Translations under genes and position numbers: made by a program
Source: Hibiscus mutabilis
Taxonomy: Eukaryota > Streptophyta > Magnoliopsida > Malvales > Malvaceae
Direction of reading: 5' to 3'
DNA length: 64,000 nt
NCBI GenBank assembly: GCA_019671005.1
Contig: CM033732.1
Span: forward strand, 43,699,392 to 43,763,391
In this document: positions 23,529-35,600 of the stretch, piece by piece
Position numbering within the stretch: position 1 is the first letter of the stretch
Layout of the letters: the number at the start of each line of letters is the position of its first letter
Notes under the pieces: model-generated
What the model saw: the letters and a program-made list of their open reading frames with translations, nothing else
The model's database searches: none
What the model was told of the DNA's origin: nothing

Positions 23529-24020
23529 AGTGATCAAATTCCTCAATATTGCTCCACTAGCCTCTCGCCATATTAAGTTTGCCAAACCTTTATTGTTTAA
23601 GGCGAACAAAAGCCTCAAGTACCTGAACTTTTATCAAGTTTATCTTTAATTTTGCAGAACCACCAAGACTCCGTGGCAAAACCTGCTAAGTCCCTGAACT
23701 AGCTGATATATGTATCTCATCATCATCGTCATCATGACCTCTGATTGGCAACTTTCCTGAATACAGAAATACCGACTGAAAATGATTACCCCATACTCGT
23801 CATATCCTCCCCGTGAGTGGTAGAACATTTGCAACCATGGCCTTACATTTTGAAATCATCTATGAAGCAACACAAGAGAATCTTTGGGGTGGAAGTAATA
23901 AAGTTGACTTCATATACTGCTTCAGAGATAATTCTTGCAAACTGTGCCCCCTAGCTGAATGGGACAGACTTCAAAACTCCAGACAATCTTGGAAGCATTC
24001 ATTCTGGATCTCTGACTAAT
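23529..24020. other. Element B interior resumes, no recognisable gene
   Basis: Continuation of element B after the nested solo LTR. I see no motif that I can name. Confidence 0.5.
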
Positions 24021-24360
24021 CAACTTCTTGATTTCCTCCATTAAGGACCTACATTTCTTGGTAGCTCATCCTGGTGTCCCATGTGAAATTTGCAAATACT
24101 ATCAGGATCATAACTATAGGCAAATGAGCTTAGCATCTTCTTCACTGGTCCAGGGATAAGAGATAACCATTGATAAGGCAAAGAAATAAATATGAAATGG
24201 GCATTCCAAATATGTATTTGTCCAAGGGATCTTTCGTGATAGACCTGGTGAGTCAATTGACCATTTCCTCTTACGACCTCGGGAGTTCGATCATTGCATT
24301 CATTCACTCTTTTCTTTATTTTCACTTGACATTTCAGCATTTGTTTTCTGAGCAATCCAA
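24021..24360 (-). pseudogene. Gag zinc-knuckle relic of element B
   Basis: On the minus strand CKFHMG (Cys codon 24092-24094) is followed by DELPR. After a 1-nt frame change comes CRSLMEEIKKLISQ (Cys codon 24051-24053). The spacing is 44 nt where a C-X2-H-X5-H-X4-C knuckle plus its trailing hydrophobic/Lys-rich segment would need 45. Element C has the same module as CSYHMG...CGALKNRPQDLI and CDYHLG...CGALKNKVQSLI. This is the only readable piece of coding sequence in B and places it with Tat-lineage gag. Confidence 0.65.
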
Positions 24361-26400
24361 TTGCGTTTTCTCCAATCAGGGGACTACCTTTTAAGTTACA
24401 TATCTTAATAACTGATCTTCAGTGTCAACTTCCAAAATCTCCAACTTCAGACAATTTTGAATTTGCAGCTTGAAAATGTAGCAATCTCCAATGTCTTAAT
24501 CATAACTTACAATAGTCTTGATATTGTAACAACTTAATTAATGGGGCTCTGATAATTTCTCCTGATGCGGTGAAGCTTCGAGTAGTTTGAAATATAATAA
24601 AAACATGAATGAGATCCAGTTTAGATTTTGACTTTCCACTGACAAGAGCATCTAATCTTGGAACAATTCTTTAGCAAATAAAATATTGTAGAGAAGATAC
24701 CAAAATATTACTCTGACTCTTATAAACCCCAGACTGCAATGAGTTATTCACAAATTTTTTTCATAGCTTCTGTCATTTTCTTTTATTTCAACTTTTTCCA
24801 ACAAACAATAATCTTCGATTGAACCAGGGTTCTTCACTTTCGGAACATAAATACCCAGTCCTGATGAGATCAGAAACTTCAGTGGGACCATTATCTGAAA
24901 GTGATTTTAGATAGAGTGGAGCCACAAATCTAAACCTGGCATTAAATAGGAATAATTGTCTTCCTTTCCTGACTGAACTCTTCAGTTTCTTGGTCCCGTA
25001 TTTGTATTCTGCGCCTCTTGCTATCAACTTCTTTTTGAGCAAACTTCAATCTTCAACTGACCTTGGCATTCAACGTTTTAGAGAAAGACTCTTCTGTCTC
25101 TCGTCTCTGTTAGATCATTATGTCATCCGACTGCTGTTGAACCATCGATCGGCAAGACTTTCGACTATACTCCAGATTTTGAATTCATTCAGTCTTTCTA
25201 TGCATGTCCATTGAGCTTGCTTTAACATTTTCAAGATCCACCAGTGCCTCTAGGTCAAACATTCCATTATTCTCTTCATGATCCAGACTCAGATCTTCTG
25301 GATTCTGTACAAATGCCCCCGGCTATATTGATCCAAATTTTCTCATCTTTTCCTTTTGGCTTTTTCTTCAATCTCTCTCTCTCTTTCAACTCTTTTTTGA
25401 CTTTTTCTTCTTTTTCGACTCTTTTTGACTTTTTTCTCTTTTTTTTTTGCATGAAGAGTCCTTTCAGACTGAACCCTTATATGAAATAAATTCCTATCTT
25501 AATCACCCTCGTTGATGCTTCATATTAGCTCGTACTCCACCTCATTCTCGGACTGGTCATCCTTTTTCTTTATTCGATCCAAGTGGCCCTCAATAACCTT
25601 TGAGATTGGTCAACCTTAATAAATCTGCAACCCAAGCTTTTTGAACAGGAATTTAACTAATGCAATGTTATTTTCAAAATAATGCAATATTTTAAACAAA
25701 TTGCATTTTTTATATTTTACATAATATTTAAATGTTATAATGCATGAATGCACGAGGTATCAATTTCAAGAATTAGTCATTAGAACAACTCCCATCTAAC
25801 CAAAAGGTCAAATACAAAGCAAAGGCAATATGTCCACTAGCTCCAGCTCCTTTGGTTGATCACTTTGTTCAGCCTTTGAGTCAACATCTGTCCTAGCTCC
25901 ATTCAACTGTCTGACAGCAACGTTATAATTCAGAAATTTTATTAAAAATGAATCTTCGTATTCCCCATCCTATGGTTCTCAAATTAAACTTGGTTCTGAC
26001 AAAATTTCATCATGTTCAGAAATTTATAGTACAACCCTGCATTGATGACACCTAGAATCCATGAATATTGTCTTCATTCTTGTAGTAAATCTTCTCGAAT
26101 CCAGTCCTCGGTGACATATTATCCCCCACTTGTCTATCAGACCCTTCAGCTCTTATGGCCACTACCTACTCAACTAATCCTCGAACCAATACCTCTCATG
26201 AATGCAATGTGATGCGAAATTTATCGAATAAAACACACCCACACAAAACAAAAACAAAACAAAAATTGTGTCAGTATGGTGAATTAATAATGTAAGCAAA
26301 AGTAATTGTTGTAAAATAAAACAATTTATATTGCGTAAAATGAACCAGAGAGCAGTTTATTTTGCACACAAAAATAACCAGAGAAAAGAATTTAAACTAG
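24361..26400. other. Element B interior, presumed decayed gag and upstream ORF
   Basis: By position relative to the PBS and the knuckle relic, this should be the gag and ORF1 region. Reading minus, fragments such as 25042-24788 are open but show no motif I can name. A pyrimidine tract lies at 25340-25450. Confidence 0.45.
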
Positions 26401-26822
26401 CAACACCCTGTCCTAGGTTCCTGTATGGATCTAGTGGGGTAGGTTTCTATTACAGCATGTGGGTTTCGATCTAGACTCTGGGTACCCGAACTGTCGTTAC
26501 TGGACTAGTAAGACATCAATTCGAGAGTATACAACCCCTTATAGCGTAGGCGTAACCTCACGGTGTATAAGGTTGGTATACCGGAAGGAGGATAAAATTC
26601 CGATCGCGGAGCTGAATAACTCACGTAAGATCATGTCTCACTCCCACTTAAGGGTGAAAAGCCCGGGTATAAGGTTTATGCATGAACGGCAATTTATATC
26701 ACACAAGAAAAAGCTACTTACATTTTTCCAGAAAATTCATCCAATAATTATAGGAAAAATTAAATTCAAATTACTGTCCAAAATACCACGTAAAATTAAT
26801 TAGGTCTGACTCTCGTTTTTTA
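26401..26822 (-). other. Leader region of element B between PBS and gag
   Basis: The minus strand contains CAGTTCGGGTACCC, resembling AATTCGGGTACTTCC in the leader of element C (about 47212). No credible ORF is present; the plus-strand frame 26459-26803 is chance. Confidence 0.5.
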
Positions 26823-26825
26823 AGG

Positions 26826-26843
26826 TCTCTAGCGGAGTCGCCA
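26826..26843 (-). other. Primer-binding site of element B
   Basis: Minus-strand TGGCGACTCCGCTAGAGA begins 3 nt inside the 5' LTR. Element C carries TGGTGACTCCGCTGGGGA at the equivalent place. Confidence 0.82.
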
Positions 26844-26846
26844 AGC

Positions 26847-29781
26847 TGCCGCGACCATTTTTTGAAATTGGGACGTATGAAAATAGCCTAACGATCGATC
26901 TTTTGGTAAATTAGGGTTTTCTGGCCATTTTTAATTTTACCTTGGAAATTTAGGGTTTTTCGTATTAAATTTGATTTTCCCTTATTTATCCTTGAAAAAA
27001 CATTTTGGAGTCACTACCGATCACTTCGTGGTAGACCGGACCCCGAAAAGCAAACCAAAGATTTTGTCTTAAAACTTGGGTTCGGGAGTCGGTTACGTGT
27101 AGGGAAGGATTAACACCCCTACGAACGCCCGTTATCGGTACCTTTAATTTTACGTGGCATTTTTGAATAATTATTTCAATTTAATTTACCCCATAATTAT
27201 TAATTGAATTTAAATTCCGAATGCAGATATCCTTTTATGAGAAAATTCATTTTTGTTCGAATACGAGATTAAAAGCACCCCATTAGGTGGCACCCCTATT
27301 CATATTTAAAAATGAATTTCCAAACATAAAAGGTTTTTATGAATGACCAATTATTGTCTTGTTGACTTTAAGTACTATCCTAAAAGGCTCTATTTAATTA
27401 ATTATTTAAAACTATAAATATTAATTAATTTAATAGCTTTTATGAGAAAATGCCAATTTCTTGAACACCTTCCATATATTTAAAGCCCTTAAATTAATCA
27501 TATTCCTATTTATTTAATCTTTCTAATTAATTAAAGTTCTAGTCCTAATTAAGGCTCTAATCATTTATTATTCAGTATTATAAGTGAAAATATATATCAA
27601 ATAAACATCTTTATGACCATGGCTGAGATAACAACCCATTGTAAACAATGAAACACCATCCAGATTTGAATCTCAAAGATTCTATTCGATATACATTTAA
27701 TTAACTATAATGTTTCTTAATTAATTGTCTAATGTTAATTAAAGACCTAAATTAATATTTAATTATAACTGATTTATATATTAAATATATTCATTAAAAT
27801 CCATGTTGAGATAACACCCTATTGTAATAAACAATGGAACACCATCGTAAACAATGGAGCACCATCCAAATTAGGATTTTAAATCTTATATTTCATACAT
27901 TTAATTACTATAATTATCTATCATATTTTAATTATTGAATTCCTAATTAGAGAACCTACACTTAAAGGCTCTAAACAATTAATTAAACTAAGTGTATTTA
28001 ATTGTCTAACATTTAATTCTATATGCCTAATTTAAAACATGCATCACACATATAAATTAATAACATTAAATTAAATTAAACAAATAAAAAAACTAAATTG
28101 AAAACACATAAAAAAGCTCAATTATTATTACAGGACTGAATTGAAATCATTACAAAACCCTAAGCCCAAATCACAAAGCCCTAGTAACTCAAATGAAAGA
28201 AAACAAACCTAAGGGATACATTTATGGGGTACGTGGGACTAAATTGGAACAATTACAAAGCTTTATGCCCGAATAAAAAACCCAAAATGACCCAAATGAA
28301 AGGATTACAAACCAAGGATTCAATTACAAAACATGGGGGATTAAATTGAGAAAATTCGAAGCTTCGTAGTCAATTTTAAAACAATTAGGGACCCAAATCA
28401 AAAGAATGTAAAACTTTTGGAATACCAAATGGTATCCATCAAAGATGCGTAGGTCAAGAGTCTGACCCGTTGAAAACACGCGGGTCATCCTTGACCCGCC
28501 TCCAAAACGTCGCAGTATGGTTCGTGCTATAAAAGCCCCCTTTCAGCCCCTAAATCATTCTTCTGCCCTTATTTTTCAAATCCCACTCTCTCTAGGTCCC
28601 AAATTGTCTCTGTCTCTCTTGCCGACACAACTTACACAGAAATCCTACCAAAAACATATCAAACTCACCCATATTTGGATGAAAACTCATCGAGTTCTTC
28701 AAGAACTCAAATGAGTTCATCCTTTCTGGCCTAAGCCCGCCGCACACGCCATCACTCGATCTTGTACCACCATACTCCGGCGGCCTTCAAGTGTTCACCG
28801 GCCACCAGGATTCAAATCTTGGCTGCCGTAGGCGACGTCGGTCGCCAAATAACGATTTTCAGCCGTCGTTTAAGTTCCAGCCGCCATGGGGCTATTCTCG
28901 GCCACCATCCGCCGTCACATTCGAAACCCTAAAACCCAAAAAAACTCTATTTCTCATTTCAAATCTAAATCTAAACCCAGATTCAACTAAATCCAACCTT
29001 CTTTCCCGGCCTAGGAGCTAACTATCCATCTCGTCACTCATTTTCAACTCCGTCCTCGGCTTACAACCACTCTGGCCACCGCTCCTCTATTTTTTCAGAT
29101 TTAAGTATATATATATATCTCTGTTTCATAAAAATGATGTATTTACTTCAGTTTTTGCAGAAAATTAGAAAACGGAGAAGGGATTACCTTTCCGGCCGAG
29201 AAATTCTGATGACAGATGTGACGATATTCGGACCTCTGACGACGCTCCGGCTTTCATCAGCTCAGCTCCCGAAGACCGATCATCTTTTCCGATAAGCATC
29301 AACGACGGTTCAAGTTTCCTGCGGCTATTCCCTTCCCGAGGTATTCTCTCTCCTATAACTATTATTATATTTATTATTAATTGTAGTTTATTAATGGATC
29401 ATTATTACTGATACACTCTCTCTCCTGCAGGTATTTATAGTGGTCAGACCCGCTGACGTCATATGGTGCCAGCTGGTGATGAGAATGACCACAATCTGTG
29501 GCTATTAGTTTCGGCCAATAAGGAGCTGCCACGCGGCATAAACTGGGCGGGAAAATAGGATTAGTTGGGTTTTGTGTTTGTTTGGGCTGTAGTTTGTGTT
29601 TCTTTTACTGAAATGAGAGTAAAATTAGATGTAATGAAATTTGGGCCTTGTGTGTTTCATTTGGGCTTTGGGTACTTTTGTATGCAATTTGGACATTTGG
29701 ATTGATTTTATTATTTATTTATTTATTTCAGCCTTATTTTATGTATATACGGGTAGCCCCGGTCAAAATACAGGTATGACA
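26847..29781 (-). repeat. Element B 5' LTR (2935 bp)
   Basis: On the minus strand it runs from TGTCATACCTG to GGTCGCGGCA. The part from about 27674 to 29781 matches 1-1757 plus 13622-13956. The end nearest the PBS (26850-27130) matches the corresponding end of the LTR of C, including CCGACTCCCGAACCCAA and the GGTCCGGTCTACC-like block. TGACGTCA is present at 29454-29461. Plus-strand ORFs such as 28791-29021 are not called as genes. Confidence 0.85.
28528..28535 (+). promoter_or_regulatory. TATA-like box directed antisense to element B
   Basis: TATAAAAG sits in a CG-richer flank, with GACCCG/CGGGTC half-sites just upstream (28466-28500). The other LTR has the same box at 835-842. Function is not shown. 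Confidence 0.35.
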
Positions 29782-30200
29782 GAATCCAACTTGAATCCCT
29801 AACCCGGTCCACCGGACCGCGTAACAAGCCCTAAAACCACTAGGCCAAAAACTGAGGCGTTACACTTTTATTTTTTAAAATTATTTTGTTAAGCTTCTAT
29901 ATATATTTGTGAAGTGATTGCGTCTACTAGCAGACTTTGACAAGGTCATAAATAAGTTTATTTCATTATTTTGTAATTGTCTAATAGTAAAATGATTGTA
30001 TTTATCGAATTATCTTATATATAGGTTATCGAGCTGATGAATAATAGTAGATAGTGTATCACGTGGTCGGAGACTGTGTTAGCAGGTGCAACATCGATAT
30101 TTTAGAAACAAAAGGCTACATTTATATAAATATAAGTTTGAGGACTAAAATAATTATTATACATGTCATCTTAAATATATGTGTTAATTTTAACAATCCA
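29782..30200. other. Flank of element B, unassigned AT-rich sequence
   Basis: The first 90 bases (GGTCCACCGGACC, ending GAGGCGTTACAC) look like the edge of another repeat whose reverse complement starts TGTAACGCC. The rest is AT-rich with no gene. Confidence 0.4.
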
Positions 30201-30208
30201 ATGACTTA

Positions 30209-31262
30209 TAGGGATGTCTGTGGGGGCAGGTTTTGCGAAGATTTGTCCCACTTCGCATTCAATTGGGCAGATATGGTTACAAATTTTACGGGTTGTGGAG
30301 TGGGGATGGAGATAAAAATTAGATTTGTCGTGGGTGGTAGAGAATACGTGAATATGACTTTGTATCCGCCCCATCCCCACCCGCCTCGCATAATCCCCAT
30401 CCATCTCGCATCATCCCCACCCTCCCCAACATATCTTATAACATGTTATTATAAATATTATTAAAAACATAATATCAGTTTAAATCAGAGTCAAATATAA
30501 GATAATTTATATTGACTTATCTTGGAAGACTTATGAAAAATATATATACATATATAATATTTATATTTATTGGTTTCTTCTTTATTGTTGCATGTCGTTA
30601 AGCCTTCTTTCTTCTAAGGTTTGTTTTCTTCTCCTCAGTCTTCACCATAAGTATGTTATTCTTCTATTTTTTAAAAATTTTATTTTCCTAATATTGTATG
30701 TTATTTAGATTTTATTGGTATTTGTTATTATTTTTAACAGGTTATTTTATTGCTATTTCTTTTTAGTTCTTTCTATATTGTTTATTTGTTACAACAATTG
30801 AAATGTTATTTTTACATGTTATTTGTGCTATTTTCTGTCCTTTACAATAGACTTTAATATCTTTTTAGTCTAAACTTTTGTGTTGTACAAAATTTAATTT
30901 CGTATATTATTATTTTTTAAAAAATGATGATAGTTGGAATAATATTGCATAAATAGTGGGAGTCCGAATAACCGATATTTCATAATTTTTTCATAAAAAT
31001 TGATTTATATTTATTTAATTAATACTTATAAATATATTGTATGAATGGGTCATGAGACGGGTAAAGAGAGGATTAGGTGGGTCTCAGGACATATGTGGGT
31101 GATGGTCGGGGATGGTTTTAGTCTTACATGTTGTGAGACAGTGATGATTTTAGATTTTGTATTCGTAGCAGGTCGTGGGACAAGGGTGAAGATGAAAATT
31201 CTTGACAGAGATGAGCATGTGAAGAGTACCCTTCGCACCATCCCACCCAATTGACATCCCTA
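30209..31262. mobile_element. hAT-like non-autonomous DNA transposon upstream of the nitrate reductase gene
   Basis: Terminal inverted repeats start TAGGGATGTC (30209) and end GACATCCCTA (31262), with G-rich subterminal sequence inside each end. The flanking 8-bp copies ATGACTTA (30201-30208) and ATAACTTA (31263-31270) agree at 7 of 8 positions, the TSD length of hAT elements. At 1054 bp with no transposase motif it is non-autonomous. The small ORFs at 30054-30464 and 31045-31254 are chance. Confidence 0.75.
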
Positions 31263-31559
31263 ATAACTTACCTGTAACAAAAATGTTAATTATATAATTA
31301 AAATATACATTTTAGTAAAAAGTGATCTGTTAGTAATCGAGCACATAATTTACATTTACCCTTATTGTAATTTATTTTCTATTGAGAAATCCGAAACTAA
31401 AATTATATAGAAATAAGAGTGTAGTTAATGCAATTCCTTTTCTTTTATTCAAATAATTTGGTAAATAAAGATTTTGTCGTTTTTGTTATGGTAATTTATG
31501 AGCAATGTTGGCAAGTAATCAAAGACATAGAAATAAAAGGTGAAAGCAATCTTTCTACT
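31263..31559. other. AT-rich intergenic sequence
   Basis: No gene or repeat structure seen. Confidence 0.5.
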
Positions 31560-31890
31560 TTCAGTGAGCAAATAAGTCTCTCTACTAACTAATGAACCAA
31601 TCAAGTCCTCTTACTCTTAAAATGGAACTAAGTTGGTGAAATTGACACTAGAGCAAATACAATATTTTGACTTTACAATCAATATCATATGAAAATATTT
31701 TTTATTACATCTTAGTCACCACTCTTAATGCCGTATCAATATTCCGTTAATTATCATGTCACGTCAGTATTTTCGATGATTTTTGTTAGTATCGTTATCG
31801 ATTTTACTTACTTGCTTCCCTTTAAAATAATACGTACTTGATTGGTCAATTATTTATTACAGGGACTTATTTGTTTACTTGACAATAGTT
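31560..31890. repeat. Fold-back (long-TIR) MITE-like element in the distal nitrate reductase promoter
   Basis: The segment at 31569-31620 (AAATAAGTCTCTCTAC...ACCAATCAAGTCC) is the inverted, diverged match of 31833-31873 (GTACTTGATTGGTCAATTA...GGGACTTATTTG). The inverted region may extend outward through TACTTTCA at about 31556 and 31907. The TSD is not resolved. Confidence 0.6.
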
Positions 31891-32300
31891 GAGGGATTAA
31901 TCAGGTACTTTCAACGAAATAAAAAGCGAAAGTGGTGTAGTATTTTTTTCTTAAATTAAAACAGAACATTTTGATGAAATAAATAAAAAACACTAAAATT
32001 ATAATTAAACAAATCTTAACCCGTGCCTATAGGCAACAATTAAGCATACCCAATAAATAAGCTTTAATTAGTACCAAATGAGTAAAATCGGTTTTTTTAG
32101 TGTTTTTTTTTTTATTTTTTGTTTGTTTTCCAGGAAAATTTCTCTATGTAATACTTTATTCTCACATTTCCAGATTTGTTGAAAAACTTACACAGAAAAG
32201 TTTTATTTCATTGTATTAAATTTTATTTTAAAATAAAAATATTAAGAATCAAATTTGTTAGATATTTTATTACAAGAGTGGTGCATATTTATTTAGTCTG
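31891..32300. other. Upstream region of the nitrate reductase gene, AT-rich
   Basis: Contains an A/T-rich stretch with a T tract at about 32103-32118. No gene is seen. By position it belongs to the distal promoter. Confidence 0.5.
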
Positions 32301-32330
32301 ACGGTCTATATAATTGTGTGGCTGGCTACT

Positions 32331-32369
32331 TGACTCAGCGCAGCCAATCGAGCCGACCTCTCAGCCAAT
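32331..32369 (+). promoter_or_regulatory. GCN4/bZIP-type TGACTCA and two CCAAT boxes upstream of the nitrate reductase gene
   Basis: TGACTCA is at 32331-32337; CCAAT is at 32344-32348 and 32365-32369, both inside an identical CAGCCAAT context. They lie 165-205 bp upstream of the TATA box. Motif matches only. Confidence 0.45.
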
Positions 32370-32533
32370 AACAAAAACAAAAAATCATTTTTCTTTGAGG
32401 GAAAGAAAAAAAAGATTGAAAATACATTTTTTATATAAACAAAATACAAAAAAACCTTTTGAATTTCAGTCGCTCGCAATCGTGGAAAAGGGTCCCATTG
32501 TTCCCTTTGAGAAGATTATGGCCTCCACGAGCC

Positions 32534-32541
32534 TATATAAA
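32534..32541 (+). promoter_or_regulatory. TATA box of the nitrate reductase gene
   Basis: TATATAAA lies 124 bp upstream of the start codon. A cap site near 32565 would give a 5' leader of roughly 100 nt. Confidence 0.75.
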
Positions 32542-32664
32542 CGCCTTCGTCCTCCCCCAGATTCTTCATTTTCGAAGTGAAACTCGAAAAGATAAGGAAA
32601 AATCGAGTGAAAAGATCAAAAAGAGAGTTTTTCTTTCTTTTTCTGGAGTAAAAGCTTCAAAGCT

Positions 32665-35600
32665 ATGGCGGCTTCCGTCGAAAACCGACAGTTCAGGGGG
32701 ATTGAACCGGCTTTGGGCGGCGTTTTCCACCCCTTGAAGCCCGGTCCAACGCCGACCCCAACCCCCCACCTCCATGTCAAACATGTTTACGTCGAGCGTG
32801 ATAATTATGATTCTTCCAGCGATGATGGAGATGACGAGATCGATGATTATAAAGCCATGATTGTCAAATCCAACAACAAGGTCGAACCGTCGATCTTGGA
32901 CGTTCGAGACGAAGCCACCGCCGATAACTGGATCGAGCGGAACCCTTCCTTGGTCCGTCTCACCGGGAAACACCCTTTCAACAGTGAACCACCCTTGAAC
33001 CGCCTCATGCACCACGGTTTCATCACCCCGGTTCCCCTTCACTACGTCCGTAACCACGGCACCGTCCCCAAAGCCTCGTGGGATAACTGGACCGTCGAGA
33101 TAACCGGTTTAGTTAGACGGCCGATGAAGTTAACCATGGACCAGCTCGTCAACGAGTTCCAAAGCCGTGAGTTCCCGGTCACCTTGGTTTGCGCCGGGAA
33201 CCGACGTAAAGAACAAAACACGGTGAAACAAACGGTGGGATTCAACTGGGGAGCATCGGCGATTTCGACTTCGGTGTGGAGAGGCGTACCATTGTGTGAC
33301 ATGCTCAAACGATGTGGGATCTTCAGCAAGAAACGTGGTGCCCTCAATGTGTGTTTCGAAGGCGCCGAGCATTTGCCCGGCGGCGGCGGATCCACGTACG
33401 GAACCAGCATTAAAAAGGAGTTCGCCATGGACCCGTCTCGTGATATTATCTTAGCTTACATGCAAAACGGTGAGCGGTTAACCCCGGACCACGGGTTCCC
33501 GGTTCGGATCATCATACCGGGGTTCATCGGCGGGAGAATGGTGAAATGGTTGAAACGAATCATCGTCACGACCAAAGAATCTGAAAGTTATTATCATCAT
33601 AGAGATAATAAGGTCCTTCCTTCTCATGTAGATTCAGAGCTAGCCAACGCTGAAGGTAAAATAATACTACTACTTAATAGTAAAAATATTTTTTTTACTG
33701 ATCAGTAAATTTATTTTGATGGGAAATTGAAAATAATGATGTAATGTTTGCAGCTTGGTGGTATAAGCCGGAATACGTAATCAATGAGTTAAACATCAAC
33801 TCGGTGATAACGACGCCTTGTCATGAAGAGATCTTGCCCATCAACTCGTGGACGACTCAGAGACCGTACACTTTGAAGGGCTACGCATATTCGGGTGAGT
33901 TAAAAACTTTTTTTTTCCAAGTAAATCTTTTGATTTATGATTTCGAAACACCCCGACACGTTTTGCTTCCGACTGAGGATGTCTTGTAATAAAAATGTTT
34001 TTTTTTGTCTTTTGGACAAAGACAAACACAAGTTGTTAGATTGCAACTTGTGTGCAATGAAAATGAATCTTTTTTTCTCTCCGTACTTTTGGGAAGAGTC
34101 GTGGAAATGAAGATAATCCCATAAATAAACAAGGTTCATTTAGTTTGAATAATCGACAACAGGTGGTGGGAGGAAGGTGACACGTGTGGAGGTAACAATG
34201 GACGGCGGTGAATCTTGGTACGTGTGCACGTTGGACCACCCCGAAAGGGCAAACAAGTACGGCAAATACTGGTGCTGGTGCTTTTGGTCACTGGAAGTCG
34301 AAGTGCTTGACCTTTTGGGAGCCAAAGAGATAGCGCTTCGTGCCTGGGACGAGACCCTTAACACCCAGCCCGAGAAGCTCATTTGGAACGTTATGGTAAG
34401 CATAGTACAATAGCATGTGTACATTTTTATTACTAGAATGACCAAATCTATAATTTTACCAAAAAATGTTTTCATCATGTGTACCAGGGAATGATGAACA
34501 ACTGCTGGTTCCGAGTGAAAACAAACGTATGCAAGCCGCACAAAGGTGAAATCGGACTCGTTTTCGAGCACCCAACTTTGCCGGGCAACCAATCCGGTGG
34601 ATGGATGGCTAAGGAACGACACCTTGGAAATGCCGATGCGAACTCGACTCTGAAGAAGAGTGTGTCGTCTCCTTTCATGAACACTGCCTCCCAAACATTT
34701 TCGATGTCCGAGGTCAAGAAACATAACTCTATTGATTCGGCTTGGATTGTCGTGCATGGTCATATCTATGATTGCTCTAGTTTCATCAAGTATCACCCTG
34801 GTGGAGCGGACAGTATATTGATCAACGCCGGAACTGACTGCACTGAAGAGTTCGACGCTATTCACTCGGACAAAGCCAAGAATTTGCTTGAAAATTATCG
34901 AATCGGTGAGTTGACCACGTCGGGTTACACTTCCGACTCGTCCGCATCCTCACCTAATAGTTCCGTGCATGGGGGGTCGAACCTGCCTCCGTTAGCTCCT
35001 ATTAAAGAAGTTGCTCCCGCAAGACCGGTAGCGTTGGTACCACGTGAGAAAATCCCATGCAAACTAGTCGAAAAAACATCAATCTCTCATGACGTTCGTC
35101 GGTTCCGATTTGCGTTGCCGTCGAAACATCAAGTGCTTGGATTGCCTGTAGGGAAGCACATATTTGTGTGTGCCGTGATTGATGATAAGCTTTGCATGAG
35201 AGCCTATACCCCATCTAGCACCGTTGATGAATTTGGCTACTTTGATCTAGTGGTCAAGGTTTATTTCAAAGGGGTGCACCCGAAATTCCCTAATGGTGGG
35301 CTAATGTCACAATATTTGGACTCCCTCCCACTCGGTTCAACACTTGACGTGAAAGGTCCTTTGGGACACATTGAATACACCGGTCGAGGTAGCTTTTTAG
35401 TTCATGGCAAACCCAAGTTTGCCAAGAAACTAGCAATGTTAGCCGGTGGAACAGGGATCACCCCGATCTATCAAGTCATCCAAGCTATTCTAAAGGACCC
35501 CAAGGATGAAACGGAGATGTACGTGGTGTACGCGAACCGAACCGAAGACGACATTTTGCTGAAAGACGAGCTCGACGGTTGGGCTAAGAAGCATGACCGG

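Larger units (their letters stand above)
1..29781 (-). mobile_element. Tat-lineage Ty3 LTR retrotransposon 'B', gag relic only, 3' LTR cut by the window edge
   Basis: The sequence from position 1 reappears from about 27674, and both copies end in GTATGACA (13956 and 29781), so these are the two LTRs. Orientation is minus. Reading that strand, a PBS of TGGCGACTCCGCT type follows the right LTR, and a purine-rich tract (GAGCAAAGAGGGGCAGC) directly precedes the TGTCATAC start of the left LTR. The same layout is seen in element C on the other strand. The LTR 3' ends of B and C also share a long stretch around AACCGACTCCCGAACCCAA. No protease, RT or integrase is readable inside; only a gag knuckle relic remains. 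Two elements are nested: Athila-like A in the left LTR and a Tekay-like solo LTR in the interior. The TSD of B cannot be checked because the left end is missing. Confidence 0.8.

Noticed and set aside
30054..30464. 136-residue ORF upstream of the nitrate reductase gene
   Set aside because: It runs across the left boundary of the hAT-like element and ends in its low-complexity C-rich subterminal region.
32314..32580. ORF overlapping the nitrate reductase promoter
   Set aside because: It spans the TATA box and ends in the 5' leader; it cannot be part of the same transcript.
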